DNA from: Actinocatenispora comari
GTDB lineage: Bacteria; Actinomycetota; Actinomycetes; Mycobacteriales; Micromonosporaceae
NCBI RefSeq assembly: GCF_017312725.1
Contig: NZ_BOPO01000148.1
Location: forward strand, 29,731 to 93,730
Length of the DNA stretch: 64,000 bases
Direction: 5' to 3'
Below, piece by piece: positions 1-7,588 of this stretch (the stretch's first letter is position 1; each line of letters begins with the position of its first letter). The notes under the pieces were generated by a model. That model did not search any database, was not told the DNA's origin, and saw nothing but the letters and a program-made list of their open reading frames with translations. Position numbers and translations under genes: made by a program.

Positions 1-148
1 CGCCGCTGACGATCTTCTTCCATTCGGCGAGCAGCCCGTCCACCTGCTCCGGGTCGCCGGCCTTGAGCCCCTCGTACAGCGTCTCGTGGCTGAACTTCTC
101 GTACTTGGCGACGAGGTCCTCGCACGTCTTCGGGGGGTAGGCGCCCAT
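1..148 (-). CDS. Type VII secretion substrate-like protein, 5' part only
   Basis: Only the first 49 codons are inside the window; the gene runs off the left edge. The ATG (148-146) overlaps the TGA of the upstream gene (TGATG), so the two are translationally coupled. The visible protein begins MGAYPPKTCEDLVAKYEKFS and continues with a GDPEQVDGLLAEWKK segment. That segment resembles the 'GSPSTLTAAADRWKG' helix near the start of the 389-residue protein at 12989-14158, where a short Gly-Asp/Ser-Pro turn precedes a helix ending in Trp-Lys. From this and from the paralogous upstream gene I infer a second copy of the same substrate pair. The C-terminal region and any secretion motif are not visible. 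Confidence 0.7.
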   Translation of the reverse strand, partial: MGAYPPKTCEDLVAKYEKFSHETLYEGLKAGDPEQVDGLLAEWKKIVSG

Positions 149-513
149 CAGGCCTTCTCCTTCAATGCGGTGCCGACCGGAGCCAGCGTGCGCTCGATGT
201 CCTTCGAGTTGGCGTCGTTGCGCGCCTCCGCCGTCTTGTACGTCGCGAGGATCGTCTTGGTGGCCTGCTGTGCCGCCTCGATCGCGCTCTTCAGCCGCTG
301 CACCCGGTCGTGGTAGTCGTTCGCCGTCGTCGAGTAGTAGTTGCTCATCTCGTTGCCGTCGGAGAACGTGCCCAGCTTCGGGCTGACGTGCCAGAGCTTG
401 TTCTCGATCGTCTTGAGCATCGAGACAGCCGCACTGTGGTGGTTGTTCAACGCCGTCTGGAAGTCCTCCAGCGAGTGGACGTCGACGACGGTCTTGCCGT
501 ACTCGGTGGTCAT
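148..513 (-). CDS. Small helical type VII secretion-associated protein (121 aa)
   Basis: This 121-residue, probably all-helical protein has no signal peptide or membrane segment. Its C-terminal half is a clear paralogue of the 145-residue protein at 12550-12987: both have Asp-Tyr in the first helix, a long lysine-rich helix, and a shared NDANSK motif close to the end (ARNDANSKDIERTL here, ELNDANSKNIMKAF there). Each is followed immediately by a larger WXG-like protein. I therefore infer a pairing or chaperone role for a type VII substrate, which is not proven. The ATG at 513 is preceded by a GGGG-rich ribosome site, and an in-frame upstream extension to 732 looks non-coding. Its stop overlaps the start of the partial gene at 148. 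The 234 bp upstream, to eccB, must hold any promoter; I see no convincing one. Confidence 0.75.
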   Translation of the reverse strand: MTTEYGKTVVDVHSLEDFQTALNNHHSAAVSMLKTIENKLWHVSPKLGTFSDGNEMSNYYSTTANDYHDRVQRLKSAIEAAQQATKTILATYKTAEARNDANSKDIERTLAPVGTALKEKA

Positions 514-747
514 CGAGAAGCCCCGTTTCACCCGGTCACTACGAGTCGGCGGCATGCCGAGTCTGGACCCAGCTGCCGTGTAGCTAGCGTAAAGGATGGG
601 TACCAGCCGAACAGAGCCCAATGTGTCGATCTGCGTCGACCGTGCCGAACCGGTGATCTTCGTCCGAAGCTCGCGCGCGGCGACCGGCCTGGATCCGGAC
701 GCCGGTTCGCCCGGTCGCCGGCCGCGATTCACGGTCGCGACCAGCGG

Positions 748-2199
748 TCAGTCCGTCTGCTTCTGCGGGCTCGCGGTCGGCGACGGCGCGTTGACGATGT
801 TGAACTGGGTGGCCTGGTCGGGATCGAGCGCCGGGCCGGTCGGCACCAGGTCGAGCAGCGACACCGGCACCGGCACCGGCTTCCTGCCACCGAACCCGAG
901 CAACTCGCTGGCGTTCTTCTTCCCGGACGTCACCAGCGCGTACTTGAAGCCCTCGTCGGTCACCAGGTAGACGGTGGTACCGGCGGTGACGCCGGGCTGC
1001 GGCTCCTCCCGGACCAGCGCGCCGTGCCCGCCGGGCAGCACGATGCGGTCCGCGACGGGGCCGGTGTCGGCCGGACCGCTGGTGGTGTTGCCGGCGTTCG
1101 GATCGGGCCGCAGCGCCTTCGGCGCCTGCTCGTACAACCGGAGCGTGACCGGCTCGGTGTCGCTGCCCTTCTTCGCGCCCCGGTAACCGGCGCACACGGC
1201 GGGCTGGCTGCCGGACAGCGACTCGATCTCCGGCACCTTCGTCGGGAAGTCCTTCGGCTCCAGGGTGGTGCGTGCGTTCAGGTCGCCGGCCACCGCGTTC
1301 GCCGGCACCTGGGTCGGCTGGGCGCCGGCGAGCAGCAGCTTCGCGGTCACCTCGTGGATCGACACCAGCCCGTCGCGCATCAGCACGTAGTAGACGTCGC
1401 CGCTGCGGAACACGTCGCCGACCTTGTGCTCCGTCCCGTCGACGGTCTTGCCCGCCTCGCCCTTGCCGGGGATCTTCGGCACCGCCAGGTCGCGGCCCTG
1501 CGGTACCGCGCTGATCATCGCGGTACCGACCACCGAACGGTCGGCGCCGGTCAGTCCGAGCGAGGTGAGCGCCGTGTCGTCCGGGATCTGGTACCGCTCG
1601 TCGTGCCAGAGCAGGTACATGGTGCCGTCGGTGCTGCCCTCGGTGACCAGCAGTCCCTTGTCTCCCATGCCCTTGCCGCCGGGCAGCGCCCGGCCCACCA
1701 TCAGCTCGGTGGCGAGGCTGGTGGTGGAACTGGCGAACCTCGGTGAGCTGCAGACGATCCACGGCAGGCCGACCAGCGCGTCCGCGGACGGCACCGAGTC
1801 GGGCGCGCCGACGATGCCGATCGCGGCGCCGCGCGGCACGTCGCGCAGCGAGTTCGCCGAGACCTGCTGCGGCGCGGCGGCACCGACGATCAGCCGCGCG
1901 GAGGCGTAGTTGAGCACCGGGTGCAGCGTGCCGCTCTGGTAGATGTAGCGCGCCCCCGACTCGCGCTCGATCACCAGCGTGTTGTCCTTCTTCCAGGCGC
2001 TCTTGCCGCCGGGCCGCAGGATCCCGTACACCCCGACGCCGGCGAAGACGATGGTCGCGATCATGACGCTGGCGAAGGCGGCGAGGCCCAGCCGGCGCAT
2101 CGGCAGCACGGTGCTCTCCGGCTCGCCGGAGAGCATGGCCGAGACGATTCTCCTGGTGACGAAGCGATACCCCTGCAACTGCTCGCGTCGCGTGGGCAT
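748..2199 (-). CDS. eccB: Type VII secretion protein EccB
   Basis: EccB is a core component of the inner-membrane ESX translocon, with one transmembrane helix and a large extracytoplasmic domain. The 483-residue product has the family hallmark start MPTRREQLQGYRFVTRRIVS, then a single membrane helix at about residues 36-60 and a long extracytoplasmic part. The start follows a strong GGGGAGG ribosome site. The C-terminal tail is Pro/Ser/Thr-rich. It diverges from eccE across a 240-bp region and is transcribed towards the small substrate-like genes at the left edge. Length and opening motif are normal for the family, so the call is secure. Longer in-frame extensions (to 2460) are Arg/Ser-rich and lack ribosome sites, so I reject them. 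Confidence 0.96.
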   Translation of the reverse strand: MPTRREQLQGYRFVTRRIVSAMLSGEPESTVLPMRRLGLAAFASVMIATIVFAGVGVYGILRPGGKSAWKKDNTLVIERESGARYIYQSGTLHPVLNYASARLIVGAAAPQQVSANSLRDVPRGAAIGIVGAPDSVPSADALVGLPWIVCSSPRFASSTTSLATELMVGRALPGGKGMGDKGLLVTEGSTDGTMYLLWHDERYQIPDDTALTSLGLTGADRSVVGTAMISAVPQGRDLAVPKIPGKGEAGKTVDGTEHKVGDVFRSGDVYYVLMRDGLVSIHEVTAKLLLAGAQPTQVPANAVAGDLNARTTLEPKDFPTKVPEIESLSGSQPAVCAGYRGAKKGSDTEPVTLRLYEQAPKALRPDPNAGNTTSGPADTGPVADRIVLPGGHGALVREEPQPGVTAGTTVYLVTDEGFKYALVTSGKKNASELLGFGGRKPVPVPVSLLDLVPTGPALDPDQATQFNIVNAPSPTASPQKQTD

Positions 2200-2270
2200 G
2201 GGACCTCCCCGTCCGGTGCGTCTTGCCACGACCGGACGCCGATCGTACGGGATGGGTGCACGCGCGACGC

Positions 2271-2300
2271 TTGACGGTTTTGTGGCGTCCCTACGATAGG
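2271..2300 (+). promoter_or_regulatory. Candidate sigma-70-type promoter for eccE
   Basis: A TTGACG hexamer (2271-2276) is followed by GATAGG (2295-2300) at 18 nt, or TACGAT (2292-2297) at 15 nt. It lies in the eccB-eccE divergent region about 140 nt before the eccE start. It is the best promoter match here, but no transcription start is known. Confidence 0.45.
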
Positions 2301-2438
2301 TTCCCGTCAGTACCGTGTGCGTGCACGCTGAGGCTGATCGTGATGGTGTGCGGACAAGCGACCGGTCTGCGCCGGCGTGCCGGAAGCGCACCGGCGCGGC
2401 GAGAACGGGTGAGCGGACCGGGAAAGGGATGTCCAGCC

Positions 2439-3680
2439 ATGGTGATGACCGAGGCACCACCGCGCGCCCGGGGCGCCGTCCGGCTGGAGAACGCGAACCT
2501 CGGCGAGGTGACGTTCGCGCCGCGCGGCGGTCGGCGCCGGTTCGGCGGCGTCCGCGTCGGGCAGTTCGTCCTGCTCGAGGTGGCGCTGGCCGGGCTGATC
2601 GTCGCCGCCAACCTGCATCCGGTCTACTGGCTCGGCGGTGCCGGGGTGCTCGCGCTGCTGCTGCTGTTCGTGGCGCTCGGCCGGGTCGGCGGGCACTGGT
2701 GGACCGAGTGGCTGCTGCTGCGCAGGCGTTACCGGCGACGCAAGGACGGCCGCGGCGCGAGCACGGACGACGCCCGGCTCGCCGCGCTGCGCCGGCTGGT
2801 GCCGGAGCTGTCCATCCGCACGATCGAGGACCGCGGCAACCGGATCGGCATCGGCCAGGACGAGTCCGGGTGGTTCGCAGTGGTCGCGGTCGCCCCGCGC
2901 ACCGGGCTGCGCGGCGACCCGACCGAGTCGCTGCCGCTGGACGCCATGGCGCGGGTGCTCGACGAGGGCGGCCTGCGGGTCTCCGTGCTGCAGATCGTCG
3001 TGCACACCATCCCCGGCCCGGCGGCGATGCTCGACGACACCGCGCCGGCGGCCCGGTCGTACCGGCAGCTCGCCTCCGACGACATGGGCGTGGAGCCGAT
3101 CGACCAGCGATGCTGGGTCGCGGTCCGGCTCGACCCGGCCACCGCGTCGCAGGCTGCCGCCACCCGCGGCGGCGGTGTCGACGGCGTGCACCGGGCGCTG
3201 TCCACCGCGGTCGGCCGGCTCGGCAAGGCGATCGGCGGCGCCGGCCTGGAGTACGAGCTGCTCGATGCCGAGGGCGTCCGGGACGCGCTGGCCCAGTCCT
3301 GCGGCGTCACCGGGTACGTCGACCCCGGTTCGGTCGGCCAGATCGGCGAGGAGTGGTCCAGCTGGCGGGCCGGCGGGCTGGCGCACGCGTGCTTCTGGGT
3401 GCGTGACTGGCCGCGGCTGCGCGACGTCAGCGGCGTCATCGGCCGCCTCGCCCGCACCCCGGCGGTGCTGACCAGCGTCGCGGTGACCATGTCGCCTAGC
3501 GAGGACGGCATCGACTTCCGCACCCTGGTCCGGGTCGGCGCGCAGCCCGAACAGCTGACCGGCAACTGCCGGGCGCTGCAGCAGCTGGCGAACGTGTCCC
3601 GGGCCAAACTGTTCCGGCTCAACGGCGAGCAGGCGCCGTCGGTGTACGCGACCGCGCCGAGTGGAGGTGGCGCCCAGTGA
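2439..3680 (+). CDS. eccE: Type VII secretion protein EccE
   Basis: EccE is a peripheral subunit of the ESX membrane complex. The 413-residue product has an N-terminal segment (VRLENANLGEVTF), two adjacent hydrophobic helices at about residues 45-90 (GQFVLLEVALAGLIV and GVLALLLLFVALG), and then a basic stretch. A soluble alpha/beta domain follows, beginning with an RTIEDRGNRIGIGQDESGW pattern typical of EccE. The start is chosen at ATG 2439 because GGAAAGGG lies about 10 nt upstream; ATG 2445 is an alternative. The stop overlaps the GTG of the next gene (GTGA), so the two are coupled. The weaker sequence conservation of EccE proteins, rather than any missing feature, keeps confidence below that for eccB and eccC. 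Confidence 0.88.
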   Translation: MVMTEAPPRARGAVRLENANLGEVTFAPRGGRRRFGGVRVGQFVLLEVALAGLIVAANLHPVYWLGGAGVLALLLLFVALGRVGGHWWTEWLLLRRRYRRRKDGRGASTDDARLAALRRLVPELSIRTIEDRGNRIGIGQDESGWFAVVAVAPRTGLRGDPTESLPLDAMARVLDEGGLRVSVLQIVVHTIPGPAAMLDDTAPAARSYRQLASDDMGVEPIDQRCWVAVRLDPATASQAAATRGGGVDGVHRALSTAVGRLGKAIGGAGLEYELLDAEGVRDALAQSCGVTGYVDPGSVGQIGEEWSSWRAGGLAHACFWVRDWPRLRDVSGVIGRLARTPAVLTSVAVTMSPSEDGIDFRTLVRVGAQPEQLTGNCRALQQLANVSRAKLFRLNGEQAPSVYATAPSGGGAQ

Positions 3681-5761
3681 GCGTCTACGGGTCCCCGCGC
3701 CGGCCGGACGAGCCGGAACCGCCCCGCGGCCGGCACTCCCGCGACGACGACGAGAGCGAGCCGGACCCGCAGCCGACCACGTACGGGGGCGGCCGGCCCG
3801 ACGAGCCCACGACCGGCCGGCCCAGGCCGCCGACACAGCCCACCACGTACGGCCGGGCCACGCCGCCCCGGCCGGCCGACCAGCCCGGGATGCCGCCGTC
3901 CGGTGCCCCCGGCGAGGTCATCGGCCGGGCCCGACCGGGCAGCACGTACGGGTCGGCCCGGCCGCCGCAGCCACCAGCCGCACCGAACACCGGCGCGGCA
4001 CCCGGATCCGGGCCCGGTGTGCCGTCGCAGCCCGGTGCCGGCCCGGCGGGGCAACCGGCCGGGCCCACCCCGCCGGCCGCCGGTGCACCGCGGAGCCGAG
4101 CGGCCGGTACCGCGCATCCGACGTCGCCGCCCGCCTTCCCGGCGCCGGCCCCACCCGGCGCCGCGGACCGACCGGTACCGCCGACCCCTGGCCGGCCGGC
4201 CAACACGGTCGCCCGCGGAAACCCCGTCCCGCAGGGGAACGCGGCGCCACCGGCGAACACCGTTGGCCAGGGGAATGCGGTGCCGCCGGCAAGCACCGTC
4301 GCGGAAGGGAACGCGGCGCCCCGGGCGAGCGTCGTTCCGCCGGGTGGTGCCGGACTGCAGGGGCCGGCGGCGCCACCCGCCAGCACCGCCCCGCAGCGGA
4401 ACACGGCGCCTCGGGGAAAACTGGCGCCTCGGGGAAACCCCGCACTTCCGGGAAACGCCGTGCCTCGGGGAAACCCTGCACCGCCGGGAAACCGTGTGCC
4501 GCCGGGAAATGCGGCGGTCCAGAGGGCTGCGGGATCGCCGGGAAGCGCGGTGTCTCAGGGGAGCGCGGGGACGCCGGGAAGTGCGGTGCCTCAGGGGAGT
4601 GCGGGGTCGCCGGGAAACCCGGTGAGCGCCGCGCCGGTTTCCGCGGCTCCGGTGTCGGGTCCGTCGTGGCCAGCATCCCCGGGGCTAGCGCGTCCGGTGT
4701 CCGGGCCGCCGGTGTCGGCGGTGCCGGTCTCGGGCTCGCCGGTCAGTGGAGTCCCCGTCTCCGGGCCGCCGGTCAGCGGCGCGCCGGCCTCCGGGCAGCC
4801 GGTCAGTGGGGTGCCGGTGTCCGGCGGCGCGCTGGTACCGCTGGGCGACGACCGGGTGCGCCCGGCGCCGAACGGCCCGGCGGGGCCGCTGAACGCCGGC
4901 GGCGTGCCCAAGCTGAACCCGGTCTCGGGGGTGCCGATGTCCGGCGCACCGGTGTCGGGTGCCTCGATGCCCGGGCTGGTTCGTCCCGGTCAGCAGCAGC
5001 CTCCGCTCGGCGCCGGCACCGTGTACGGCGGGGTCGAGCCGGCGCAGCCGCAACGCCAGGTGGCCCGGCCGCGCCGGCTCCGCCCGTTCCAGCGGTTGCG
5101 GGCCGGGATGCACGGGGTGTCTCGCGGTGCGCTGCAACAGATCGAGGTGCCGGGTACCAGCAGCGGTCTGCTGCTCGGCCGGGACGGCAACAAGGCGCCG
5201 GTGCTGGTGCGCATGTTCCGGGACGAGCCGACCCGGCTGTCGCTGATCGGCGGACTGTGGGCGGCCCGGGTGACGGTGTTCCGGGCGCTCGCGATGGGTG
5301 CCCGGGTTGTCGTGTTCACCAACCAGCCGAGCGAGTGGCAGGGCTTCGGCCGCTGGGCGACCGGCCGGGACGACCGGGTCGCGGTGATGTCCGGCGAGCG
5401 CCCGGTCACCGTCGGCGCGACGGCCACCTCACCCGCCCTGATGCTGTACGACGTGGGCCTGCACGGCGCCCAGCAGCCACCGGCGCTCGGCCCCTGGCAG
5501 ACCCAGCTGACGGTGCTGCGGCAGCTCACCGCGTACGGCTTCCCGTCGGTGCAGGCGTCGAACATGATCTTCCTGCAGCGGCTGGCGTCCGGCGAGGCGT
5601 ACGCGGCGGCGTCGGTGCTGCAACTGACCTCGGAGACGGTGAACCTGCTCCAGGTGATGCGGGACGACATGATGGCGGTGCTGGGCGGCCAAGCCGACCG
5701 GTACCTGTGGCTCAACCCGACCGATGTCGAGAGCGGGCAGTTCGGCGCGGCTCGCCGCTGA
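3677..5761 (+). CDS. Pro/Gly-rich EccE-coupled protein of the ESX locus (694 aa)
   Basis: I do not recognise a named family. Residues 1-440 are low-complexity: a Pro/Arg-rich head, then many 'APPGN/VPRGN' repeats, then about a dozen 'PVSGxPVSG' repeats. Residues 455-694 form a compact globular domain beginning RPRRLRPFQRLRAGMHG. It contains GTSSGLLLGRDGNKAPVLVR, a hydrophobic GARVVVFTNQPSEW strand-like region, and a C-terminal part rich in Leu/Met. No signal peptide or confident membrane helix is seen. The GTG start overlaps the eccE TGA, so the protein is made with EccE and is probably a cytosolic partner of the translocon. The repeats could make it a length-variable linker. Downstream it is convergent with eccD across a strong hairpin. 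Function is inferred only from the operon. Confidence 0.8.
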   Translation: MSVYGSPRRPDEPEPPRGRHSRDDDESEPDPQPTTYGGGRPDEPTTGRPRPPTQPTTYGRATPPRPADQPGMPPSGAPGEVIGRARPGSTYGSARPPQPPAAPNTGAAPGSGPGVPSQPGAGPAGQPAGPTPPAAGAPRSRAAGTAHPTSPPAFPAPAPPGAADRPVPPTPGRPANTVARGNPVPQGNAAPPANTVGQGNAVPPASTVAEGNAAPRASVVPPGGAGLQGPAAPPASTAPQRNTAPRGKLAPRGNPALPGNAVPRGNPAPPGNRVPPGNAAVQRAAGSPGSAVSQGSAGTPGSAVPQGSAGSPGNPVSAAPVSAAPVSGPSWPASPGLARPVSGPPVSAVPVSGSPVSGVPVSGPPVSGAPASGQPVSGVPVSGGALVPLGDDRVRPAPNGPAGPLNAGGVPKLNPVSGVPMSGAPVSGASMPGLVRPGQQQPPLGAGTVYGGVEPAQPQRQVARPRRLRPFQRLRAGMHGVSRGALQQIEVPGTSSGLLLGRDGNKAPVLVRMFRDEPTRLSLIGGLWAARVTVFRALAMGARVVVFTNQPSEWQGFGRWATGRDDRVAVMSGERPVTVGATATSPALMLYDVGLHGAQQPPALGPWQTQLTVLRQLTAYGFPSVQASNMIFLQRLASGEAYAAASVLQLTSETVNLLQVMRDDMMAVLGGQADRYLWLNPTDVESGQFGAARR
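4195..4985 (+). repeat. In-gene low-complexity repeats (PxGN, then PVSG)
   Basis: This is a degenerate repeat tract inside the 694-residue gene. About 4195-4620 encodes units of 'AxPxGN', with recurring 'ccgggaaac' and 'ctcggggaaac' cores. About 4625-4985 encodes 'PVSG' units, with recurring 'ccggtgtcggg' cores. Such tracts are prone to slippage and length change. Confidence 0.7.
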
Positions 5762-5767
5762 CGCTGC

Positions 5768-5796
5768 GCGTCGCACCGGGGCCGCCGGTGCGACGC
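5768..5796. terminator. Perfect 12-bp hairpin between convergent genes
   Basis: Arms GCGTCGCACCGG (5768-5779) and CCGGTGCGACGC (5785-5796) are perfectly complementary around a 5-nt loop. It lies 7 nt after the stop of the Pro/Gly-rich gene and 13 nt before the eccD stop, so it can serve both directions. There is no T-tract. Confidence 0.7.
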
Positions 5797-5809
5797 GACC
5801 GGGTGCGGG

Positions 5810-7207
5810 TCAGCCCTTGATCGAACGGATGAACGCGTACGCCCCGCAGACCCACAGCACCAGCGGGATCACCGCGACGATCAGCAGCACCTCGACGATG
5901 TCGACGACCTTGGTCCACACCGGCATCACCCGCGCCTCGGCCAGGGTGAGCCCGCTGATCAGGCAGATCACCGCGACCACGAGGACACCGGGAAGGACCG
6001 CGACCAGCCGCAGCAGTGACCCGGCGGCGGCGAACCCGGCGACCGCGGTCAGGCCGAGCCCGAGCATGCCGGCGATCATCAGCGGCAACCGCTGCCAGCC
6101 GCCGGCGAACGACCGGGACCGGGCCAGCAGCACCAGCGCCAGCACCGCCAGCAGGATCAGCCGCGGCCAGCCGGATCCGCCGAACGCGACGGCGAACTCG
6201 GCGCCGAGCCCGAGCAGCGCGGTCGCGCCGAGCAGGCCGGTGAGGTGCCGGTCGGCGGCGTCGCTCTGCGACAGCACCCGCTCGCCGTCCACCGTCTCGG
6301 TGTCGGTGCGCAACTCCTCGGGCCCGGAGGGGATGGTCGGCATCGGCAACCGGCCGAGCCGGAACGCCCAGGTCGGCAGCGCCGAGGTGAACACCAGCGC
6401 GAGCGCTCCGACGATGCCGCCGGCGCCGGCCGCGCTGATCCCGGTGGTCAGGCTCAGTGCCCCACCCACGACCAGCCCGAACGTGCAGATCGTCGCGGCC
6501 AGGAAGATGTGCGCGTAGTCCGCGACGGCGACCGCGGCGAGGACGGCGAACAGCACCGCGACGCCGCCACCGATGAGCAGGTGCGCGGCCCGCAGGTCAC
6601 CGACGCCGTGGTCGCCGGCGGCGACGAGCAGGCCACCGACCGCCGCGTACCCGATCGCGAGCAGGGCGAGGATCAGCCCGGTCTGGCTGTTGGCCATCGC
6701 CCGCGCCGAGATCGCCGCCGTCACCAGCAACGCGACCGCGATGCCGAGCCCGCCGAGCGCCGGCGGCAACTGCGGCGGACCGGCGGTGAGCAGCAGGGCG
6801 AGCCCGAGCACCAGCGTGCCGATCGCGGCGCCCACGCCGAACCGGCGGGTGAACGACGGCCCCCACCGCCCGCCGCGCTCCTGGGTCGCGGTGGCGATCG
6901 CGTCGACCACGTCGTCGAACACCGCATCGGGCGCCGACGTGCTGCGGGGGGTGAAGTAGAGCTGTTCGCCGTCGCGGATGCCGAGTTGGCCCGCGCTGCG
7001 GGTGCTGTCCAGGACCATGCCACCGAGCCGGGCGAGCACCCAGCCGCCCTTGGTGGTGCCGTCGTCGGCGAGGTCCTCGCCGGCGTAGCGCAGCAACGTC
7101 GGGAGCAGATCGGCGAGCGGGACGTCTTCGGGCAGTGCCAGGTCGATCCGGGTCTTCGGTGCGACGACCGTGACCCGGCACAACCCGCTGCCGACGGCGT
7201 TGGCCAC
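5810..7207 (-). CDS. eccD: Type VII secretion integral membrane protein EccD
   Basis: EccD is the multi-spanning membrane subunit of the ESX translocon. The 465-residue protein has an N-terminal ubiquitin-like domain (about residues 8-85, CRVTVVAPKTRIDLALPEDV through DGEQLYFTP), as in the family. About eleven hydrophobic helices follow from residue 125 to the C-terminus. I chose GTG 7207 because GGAG lies 8 nt upstream and the protein then begins at the ubiquitin-like fold; starts up to 7327 would add a non-conserved basic stretch. Length is normal. It is divergent from eccC across 381 bp and convergent with the preceding gene. Confidence 0.95.
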   Translation of the reverse strand: MANAVGSGLCRVTVVAPKTRIDLALPEDVPLADLLPTLLRYAGEDLADDGTTKGGWVLARLGGMVLDSTRSAGQLGIRDGEQLYFTPRSTSAPDAVFDDVVDAIATATQERGGRWGPSFTRRFGVGAAIGTLVLGLALLLTAGPPQLPPALGGLGIAVALLVTAAISARAMANSQTGLILALLAIGYAAVGGLLVAAGDHGVGDLRAAHLLIGGGVAVLFAVLAAVAVADYAHIFLAATICTFGLVVGGALSLTTGISAAGAGGIVGALALVFTSALPTWAFRLGRLPMPTIPSGPEELRTDTETVDGERVLSQSDAADRHLTGLLGATALLGLGAEFAVAFGGSGWPRLILLAVLALVLLARSRSFAGGWQRLPLMIAGMLGLGLTAVAGFAAAGSLLRLVAVLPGVLVVAVICLISGLTLAEARVMPVWTKVVDIVEVLLIVAVIPLVLWVCGAYAFIRSIKG

Positions 7208-7410
7208 TGTGGCTCCTTCGACTTCGAGGGCACCCGCGAACCCACCCATCATCGCGGACCGGTCAAGTGCGGCGAAACGACGATGTTGTACGGATGTCCG
7301 GGCGGACCGGAGACTAGCCAGGATCACCGTCCAACCAGGGGCAGGGCGTGCGTGACCGGTCAGGGTGGCGCTGATCCGACAAGATAGGCAGCGGCACCCA
7401 AAGCCCGCTC

Positions 7411-7490
7411 GGACGCACCCGCAACCAGGGCCGCTCCGGACGCGCCTGCAACCAGCACCGGTCCGGACGTACTCGCGTCCGGGCCGGTCT
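7411..7490. repeat. Imperfect 27-bp direct repeats in the eccD-eccC divergent region
   Basis: Units beginning 'ggacgcacccgcaacc' (7411) and 'ggacgcgcctgcaacc' (7438) repeat at 27 nt, with a decayed third copy from 7465. The full 381-bp divergent region (7208-7588) otherwise shows only a weak GATAGG -10-like hexamer at 7383. The repeats could be regulatory or a relic of coding sequence; I cannot tell. Confidence 0.4.
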
Positions 7491-7588
7491 GGCCGCGCCG
7501 GCGTCCGGGGTCACCGTGGACGCGGTCCGCGTCCGGCACGATGGGCGCGCCCGGTCGCGCCCCCGACACGTACCTCCGCGGAGGCGGC

